Assembly (NCBI GenBank): GCA_027483385.1
Contig: JAIXUT010000090.1
Span: 1 to 36,946 of the forward strand
Direction: 5' to 3'
Length of the DNA stretch: 36,946 nt
Source: Alphaproteobacteria bacterium
GTDB lineage: Bacteria > Pseudomonadota > Alphaproteobacteria > UBA2136 > UBA6156
This document shows, one piece after another, positions 32,911-36,946 of this stretch (position 1 is the first letter of the stretch; each line of letters starts with the position of its first letter). The notes below the pieces were generated by a model. The model did not search any database and was not told the origin of the DNA. It worked only from the letters and a program-made list of their open reading frames with translations. Both the position numbers and the translations under genes were made by a program.

Positions 32911-34280
32911 GCTTTTTCCTTATCGGCCAAGGCCCGCACGCAGTTGGCAAACACATCGCCACGGTGTTCGAAGTTGCGGAACTGGTCGAAGCTGGCGCAG
33001 GCTGGCGAGAGCAGCACCACGGCACCTGTAAGCCCCTCGGTGCGGGCGGCTTGGTAAGCCTGGGCCACGGCAACTTCCATGGTTTTGCAATCGAAGGCAG
33101 GGGTGCCGTGGGCATTTAAAGTTGCGGCAAAGGCGGGGCCCGCTTCGCCAATGGTAAAGGCGGCACGTACGGCCCCGAGATGCTGCAGGCAGGGGCCTAG
33201 GCCATCAGTTTTGGGTTTGCCGCCACATATCCAGTAAATATGGGAGTAGCTTTGCAGGGCGAACACGGCGCTGTCGCCATTGGTGGCTTTGCTGTCGTTT
33301 AAAAACCGAATGCCTTGCAAAGTGCCGACTTGCTCGAGGCGATGCGGCAGACCTTTAAAGGTTTTGGCACCTGCGGTAAATTCGGCGGCACTTAGCCAGC
33401 GTGGCACCAACAAAGCGTAGGCCGCCATAATGTTTTGCGCGTTGTGCGGCCCAGGTAAGTTCGGGAAATCGGCCAGGTTCAGTACGGCGGTGCTGCCTTG
33501 AAAGAGCTTGTCCTCGCGAATAGTAAAATCGGGCACTGGGCCAGGTGCCGATACATGACTGGATATGGTGGTCGCGCTCAGGCGCGGCGCAATTTCGGCC
33601 AGCACGGCTTGGTCGGTACCCAGTACCTTGCTGGCCGTGGGCTTGGCCATTTCAAACAGCTTTAACTTGGCAGCGCGGTAGGCTTCCATGGTGCCGTGGC
33701 GTTCCAGATGGTCGGGCGTGAGGTTCAGAAACACTGCACCATCGGCGGCCATTTCCTGCATTAGCTCCAGCTGGTAGCTGGAAAGTTCCAGCACGTAAAA
33801 GCCTCCTGCGCCGACATCGGGCAGATACAGCGCGGGCGTGCCGAGGTTGCCGCCCATCGCCACCTTTTTCCCCGCTTCCTTCAGCACATGGCCTATGAGA
33901 GACGTGGTGGTGCTTTTGCCATTGGTGCCAGTAATGCCAAGCCAGATGGAGCCACTTTGGTGGGCGCGGCGCCAGAGCAAATCGACTTCGCCCATGACAT
34001 GCACGCCAACCTCGCGTGCGGCGGCAATGAGGGGGCTATGCATGTCAATCCCCGGCGCTTTAATCACGGCCTGCACATCGGGCCATTCGGCCCCCGTGGG
34101 CTGGCGGCGCAGCACGTTAGGGCGAGCCATAATTTCGGGCGGCACGTTGCCTTCGCCGTCATCCCAGGCCCAGACCAATTGGCCGACCTCGGAGAGCTTT
34201 TCCACCACCGCACGGCCACTGCTGCCCAGGCCGTACACCAGCACGGGGCGCGTGGAATCGAAGTCGTATTGGTTTTGCAT
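32907..34280 (-). CDS. murD: UDP-N-acetylmuramoylalanine--D-glutamate ligase
   Basis: MurD adds D-glutamate, the product of MurI encoded at 24691-25536, to UDP-MurNAc-L-Ala. The 457-residue enzyme has the N-terminal Rossmann region (VLVYGLGSSGRAV), ATP loop GTNGKST (118-124), LELSSYQLE, NLTPDHLERHG, LPHRLEQVG, NDSKATN and the C-terminal LLSPACASFDQF. Its start overlaps the mraY stop by one base and its end overlaps ftsW by 4, so expression is coupled. Confidence 0.97.
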   Translation of the reverse strand: MQNQYDFDSTRPVLVYGLGSSGRAVVEKLSEVGQLVWAWDDGEGNVPPEIMARPNVLRRQPTGAEWPDVQAVIKAPGIDMHSPLIAAAREVGVHVMGEVDLLWRRAHQSGSIWLGITGTNGKSTTTSLIGHVLKEAGKKVAMGGNLGTPALYLPDVGAGGFYVLELSSYQLELMQEMAADGAVFLNLTPDHLERHGTMEAYRAAKLKLFEMAKPTASKVLGTDQAVLAEIAPRLSATTISSHVSAPGPVPDFTIREDKLFQGSTAVLNLADFPNLPGPHNAQNIMAAYALLVPRWLSAAEFTAGAKTFKGLPHRLEQVGTLQGIRFLNDSKATNGDSAVFALQSYSHIYWICGGKPKTDGLGPCLQHLGAVRAAFTIGEAGPAFAATLNAHGTPAFDCKTMEVAVAQAYQAARTEGLTGAVVLLSPACASFDQFRNFEHRGDVFANCVRALADKEKA

Positions 34281-35362
34281 TAGCGTAACTTCAGGGTTGC
34301 GAGGCCAATCAGGGCCAGGACCAAACTAATAATCCAGAAGCGTACCACAATGGTGCTTTCGGGCCAGCCCTGTTGTTCGAAGTGGTGGTGCAGCGGGGCC
34401 ATTTTAAAAATCCGTTTGCCTGTGAGTTTAAAACTGAGCACCTGCAAAATTACGCTCACGGTTTCCAGCACAAACAGCCCGCCGATAATAAGGAGCGCAA
34501 ACTCCTGCTTAATCAGTACCGCAATCCCGCCCAACATGGCGCCCACGGGCAGGCTGCCGGTATCGCCCAGAAAAATCCGCGCGGGTGGCGCATTAAACCA
34601 CAAAAAGCCCAGCATCGCGCCCGCCAGCGCGCTGGCCATGACGGCAATTTCCCCCGCGCCAGCAATGTGCGGCAGATGTAAGTACGCAGTAAAATCCACG
34701 CGACCAATAATGTAGGCCAGAATCGCCAAAGTAATGGCCACAATCACGGTCGGGATGCTGACCAGGCCATCGAGCCCGTCGGTCAGATTTACCGCGTTGG
34801 CGGTGCCAACAATTACCAATACGCCAAACAGCACAAAGCCCGCGACACCCATGCCCACCACCAACCATTTCAGAAAGGGGAAGTAGATTTCAGTCGCCAC
34901 CGCGGTGGCATTGATCTGGATAAACCCAAGCACAAACGCGCCGGCAATCAGGGCGCCTAACAGCAGGCGCAGGCGGCCTGGCAGGCCTCGGCGCCAACGG
35001 CGCGTGAGGTTGAGGTAATCATCGGCCAGCCCAATGCCAAAAAAGCCCAACACCAAAAACAGCAATAACCAGACGTAGCCATTGAACGGGTTGGCCCACA
35101 GTAAAGTAGAAGCCACCAACGCGCCCACCACCAGCACGCCACCCATGCTGGGCGTGCCCGCTTTGCCATGATGGGGGAGGATATCTTTCACCGTCACGCC
35201 GCCCTTTTGCCAGGCGCGCATGCTGGCAATGAACCACGGGCCCGCACATAACCAAATAAAAAAGGCTGTCAGCATTGCGCCACCGGCCCGTACGGTTAAG
35301 TACTGCAACACATTCAGGGCGCGAATGTAGTGTTCGAGCAGGTCGGCCAGCAGAAAAATCAT
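34280..35362 (-). CDS. mraY: Phospho-N-acetylmuramoyl-pentapeptide transferase
   Basis: MraY attaches phospho-MurNAc-pentapeptide to undecaprenyl phosphate to form lipid I. The 360-residue product has about ten membrane spans. It carries GTPSMGG, ADDYLNLT with the catalytic Asp pair, NAVNLTDGLDGL, LGDTGSLPVGA and MAPLHHHFEQQGW. Start 35362 gives MIFLLADLLEHY and the standard length; the open frame upstream of it adds about 38 residues that overlap the murF end and is not family-like. Confidence 0.97.
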   Translation of the reverse strand: MIFLLADLLEHYIRALNVLQYLTVRAGGAMLTAFFIWLCAGPWFIASMRAWQKGGVTVKDILPHHGKAGTPSMGGVLVVGALVASTLLWANPFNGYVWLLLFLVLGFFGIGLADDYLNLTRRWRRGLPGRLRLLLGALIAGAFVLGFIQINATAVATEIYFPFLKWLVVGMGVAGFVLFGVLVIVGTANAVNLTDGLDGLVSIPTVIVAITLAILAYIIGRVDFTAYLHLPHIAGAGEIAVMASALAGAMLGFLWFNAPPARIFLGDTGSLPVGAMLGGIAVLIKQEFALLIIGGLFVLETVSVILQVLSFKLTGKRIFKMAPLHHHFEQQGWPESTIVVRFWIISLVLALIGLATLKLR

Positions 35363-35414
35363 TAACCCCAAACTGCGCCAGCTTGGGCCAAAAGAAAAGC
35401 CCCGCGCCCGTACT

Positions 35415-36707
35415 TTAGGCGCCCGCCTCGGCGTCTGGCTGTGCTCCGTGCAACGCACTGAGCAGGCGTGGTGCATGCTGACGGGTAAAGGTGATGCTCT
35501 TGCTGCCTTTGATAAGTACTGCGTCGCCTGTGCGTAACTGTGTGGCCAGGGCGGCGGGGTTGAAGTCGTCGGGGTTAGGAAACGCGCCCCACAGCTGCGT
35601 CGCAGGCAGTAAGGGCGCCAAATGCTGCATCAGGGGCCCCACCAATACCACGCCAGCCAGCCCCTCTAGCTGGGGCGCCAAGTCGGTATGAAACTTTACT
35701 TCAGCGTGGCCGAGTTCGCGCATGTCGCCCAGCACCGCAATGCGCCGAGTAGCGGGCCGCTGGTGCAGGGCCGTTAAGGCGGCGGCCAAACTCGCCGGAT
35801 TTGCGTTGTAGCTGTCGTCAATCACCGTCACGCCCTGTACCACCTGCACCTGCCCACGGCCGATAGGCGGCGCTACATTTGCCAATCGGGCCAAGCCGTT
35901 GGCATCGGGCATTATTTTAAGTGCCGCAAGTACTGCCAAGGCCGCATTGGCACAGGCGATACGGGCGGGGGTGGGCTCGATAATGTGGATGTTTAGGGCC
36001 GCCTTTGGATTAAAGCGCTGCACCTGCCCGTGCCAGCCGCTGCCCGCAATATCTAAATCCTCCGGCACGACCAAAATGCCATCGGGCGCCAAGCCCTGCA
36101 CGATGCTCAGTTCTTCCAGCCGCACCGCTTCAAGGCTCCCGAGGCCTTCTAAGTGTTCTTCCACCACGTTGGTGATTAGTGCCACGTGGGGCCGCACTTG
36201 CTTGGCCAGAGGCGCAATTTCGCCCACGTGGTTGGTGCCGATTTCGCTGATGCAGGCGAGTGCCGCTGGCGGCAACCGCGCCAAGGTTAACGGTACGCCG
36301 ACGTGGTTGTTCAGGCTGCCAAGCGGGGCGTGGGCATTCAGCAAAGCCGCCAACATGGCGGTGGTGGTGGTTTTGCCCACACTGCCGCCCACGCCCACCA
36401 CGGGGCCAGTGTAGCGTTGCCGCGCGGCTTGGCCCAACATAACCAGTGCCGCCAGGACATCGGGCACCACCAGTTGCGGAATGTTCACATGGGGTACGGC
36501 CCGCGTGGTCAGCGCGGCTACGGCGCCGTTTTGCGCAGCAGTTTGCAGATAATCGGCACCATCGGAATGGGCGCCGCGCATGGCTAAAAATATATCGCCC
36601 GGGGTCACGGCGCGGCTATCGAACTGCAGGCCGTCTATCGCCACTTCGCTGGCGGGCGCTGGCAGCCCTAAGGCTGATGCAATGGCGGAAAGGTGCCAGA
36701 GGGTCAT
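35415..36707 (-). CDS. murF: UDP-N-acetylmuramoyl-tripeptide--D-alanyl-D-alanine ligase
   Basis: MurF adds D-Ala-D-Ala to the UDP-MurNAc-tripeptide. The 430-residue enzyme has the N-terminal DSRAVTPGDIFLAMRG, the ATP loop GGSVGKTTT (107-115), EIGTNHVGEI, DDSYNANPASLAAAL and a C-terminal domain with GDAVLIKGSKSI. Its start overlaps the upstream gene stop by two bases. mraY starts 52 bp after its stop. Confidence 0.97.
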   Translation of the reverse strand: MTLWHLSAIASALGLPAPASEVAIDGLQFDSRAVTPGDIFLAMRGAHSDGADYLQTAAQNGAVAALTTRAVPHVNIPQLVVPDVLAALVMLGQAARQRYTGPVVGVGGSVGKTTTTAMLAALLNAHAPLGSLNNHVGVPLTLARLPPAALACISEIGTNHVGEIAPLAKQVRPHVALITNVVEEHLEGLGSLEAVRLEELSIVQGLAPDGILVVPEDLDIAGSGWHGQVQRFNPKAALNIHIIEPTPARIACANAALAVLAALKIMPDANGLARLANVAPPIGRGQVQVVQGVTVIDDSYNANPASLAAALTALHQRPATRRIAVLGDMRELGHAEVKFHTDLAPQLEGLAGVVLVGPLMQHLAPLLPATQLWGAFPNPDDFNPAALATQLRTGDAVLIKGSKSITFTRQHAPRLLSALHGAQPDAEAGA

Positions 36708-36946
36708 GCAGTTTTTTCCAAAATTAATCCCATGAACTCGTCGGCTACCACGGTTGGTTGCCAGATGGCCTGATGCTTTATTTGGTACTGGGGCAGGGCA
36801 CCGGTAAAGATTTCAGGGCGATGAAAGTACATCTCGCGCGGGAGGTCTTCGCCTAAGTTATGGTAGGTGGCTTGCCCTTCGCCGTGTTTGGTGAGAATAA
36901 CAATTTGCCCACCAACATTGAGCCAACTATCCCACTGCTTCAAAAT
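36704..36946 (-). CDS. C-terminal end of a gene running off the window, methyltransferase-like
   Basis: Only the last 80 codons are in the window; the frame is still open at 36946. The segment WDSWLNVGGQIVILTKHG resembles the strand and GG turn after motif III of class I SAM-dependent methyltransferases, followed by the polar EDLPREMYFHRPEIF. It is not MurE, whose C-terminus would normally precede murF, because the MurE GKGHE-type motif is absent. The stop overlaps the murF start, so the two are cotranscribed. The family call is tentative. Confidence 0.55.
   Translation of the reverse strand: MLKQWDSWLNVGGQIVILTKHGEGQATYHNLGEDLPREMYFHRPEIFTGALPQYQIKHQAIWQPTVVADEFMGLILEKTA

Overview
The window reads as chromosomal DNA of a Gram-negative bacterium, most likely an alphaproteobacterium. 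It has high-GC coding regions, an outer-membrane assembly lipoprotein (BamD), an OmpA-type protein, and a cell-wall/division cluster in which murB directly follows murC and bamD lies just beyond ftsQ, the alphaproteobacterial arrangement. I cannot assign a genus. I see no insertion sequence, integrase, CRISPR array or prophage module.

Layout: 1-3600 holds a long perfect inverted repeat, a small unknown gene, a mitochondrial-type aconitase and a small Tat-exported unknown protein. 3737-3921 carries an unusual tRNA (UAA anticodon, short variable loop, encoded CCA) beside a degenerate copy of itself. 4083-8893 holds gyrA, a two-gene membrane operon of unknown role and rplY (L25/Ctc). 8953-18400 is a run of mostly small stress- and envelope-related genes: a glycine-zipper stress protein, a PepSY-like periplasmic protein, YqjE/YqjD-like proteins, a YciF-like ferritin fold, an OmpA-family protein, DUF1328, a glycine-zipper lipoprotein and a coiled-coil protein. 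It surrounds a KdpD/KdpE-like two-component pair without kdpFABC. Just after that pair lies a promoter-driven, highly structured non-coding stretch with a four-codon ORF.

18410-24627 is a mixed region: an HTH protein, glyA, an ArgR-family regulator that lacks the usual arginine-binding Asp pair, a Met/His/Lys-rich periplasmic protein, a solitary atpD, tRNA-Leu(CAG) and a DUF2256 zinc-binding protein. From 24691 to the end lie murI and, on the minus strand, the murF-mraY-murD-ftsW-murG-murC-murB-ftsQ cluster, followed by a diguanylate cyclase and bamD. The genes ddl, ftsA, ftsZ and lpxC, expected between murB and bamD in relatives, are absent from this interval; the GGDEF gene sits between ftsQ and bamD instead.

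How it works together: the mur/mraY/fts genes make and flip lipid-linked peptidoglycan precursors, murI supplies D-glutamate, and bamD serves outer-membrane protein assembly. The middle block looks like an envelope/general stress set with its own sensor-regulator pair. The strongest leads for something undescribed are the structured RNA at 16734-16959, the odd tRNA pair, the rearranged division cluster with its GGDEF gene, and the altered ArgR and KdpD proteins.
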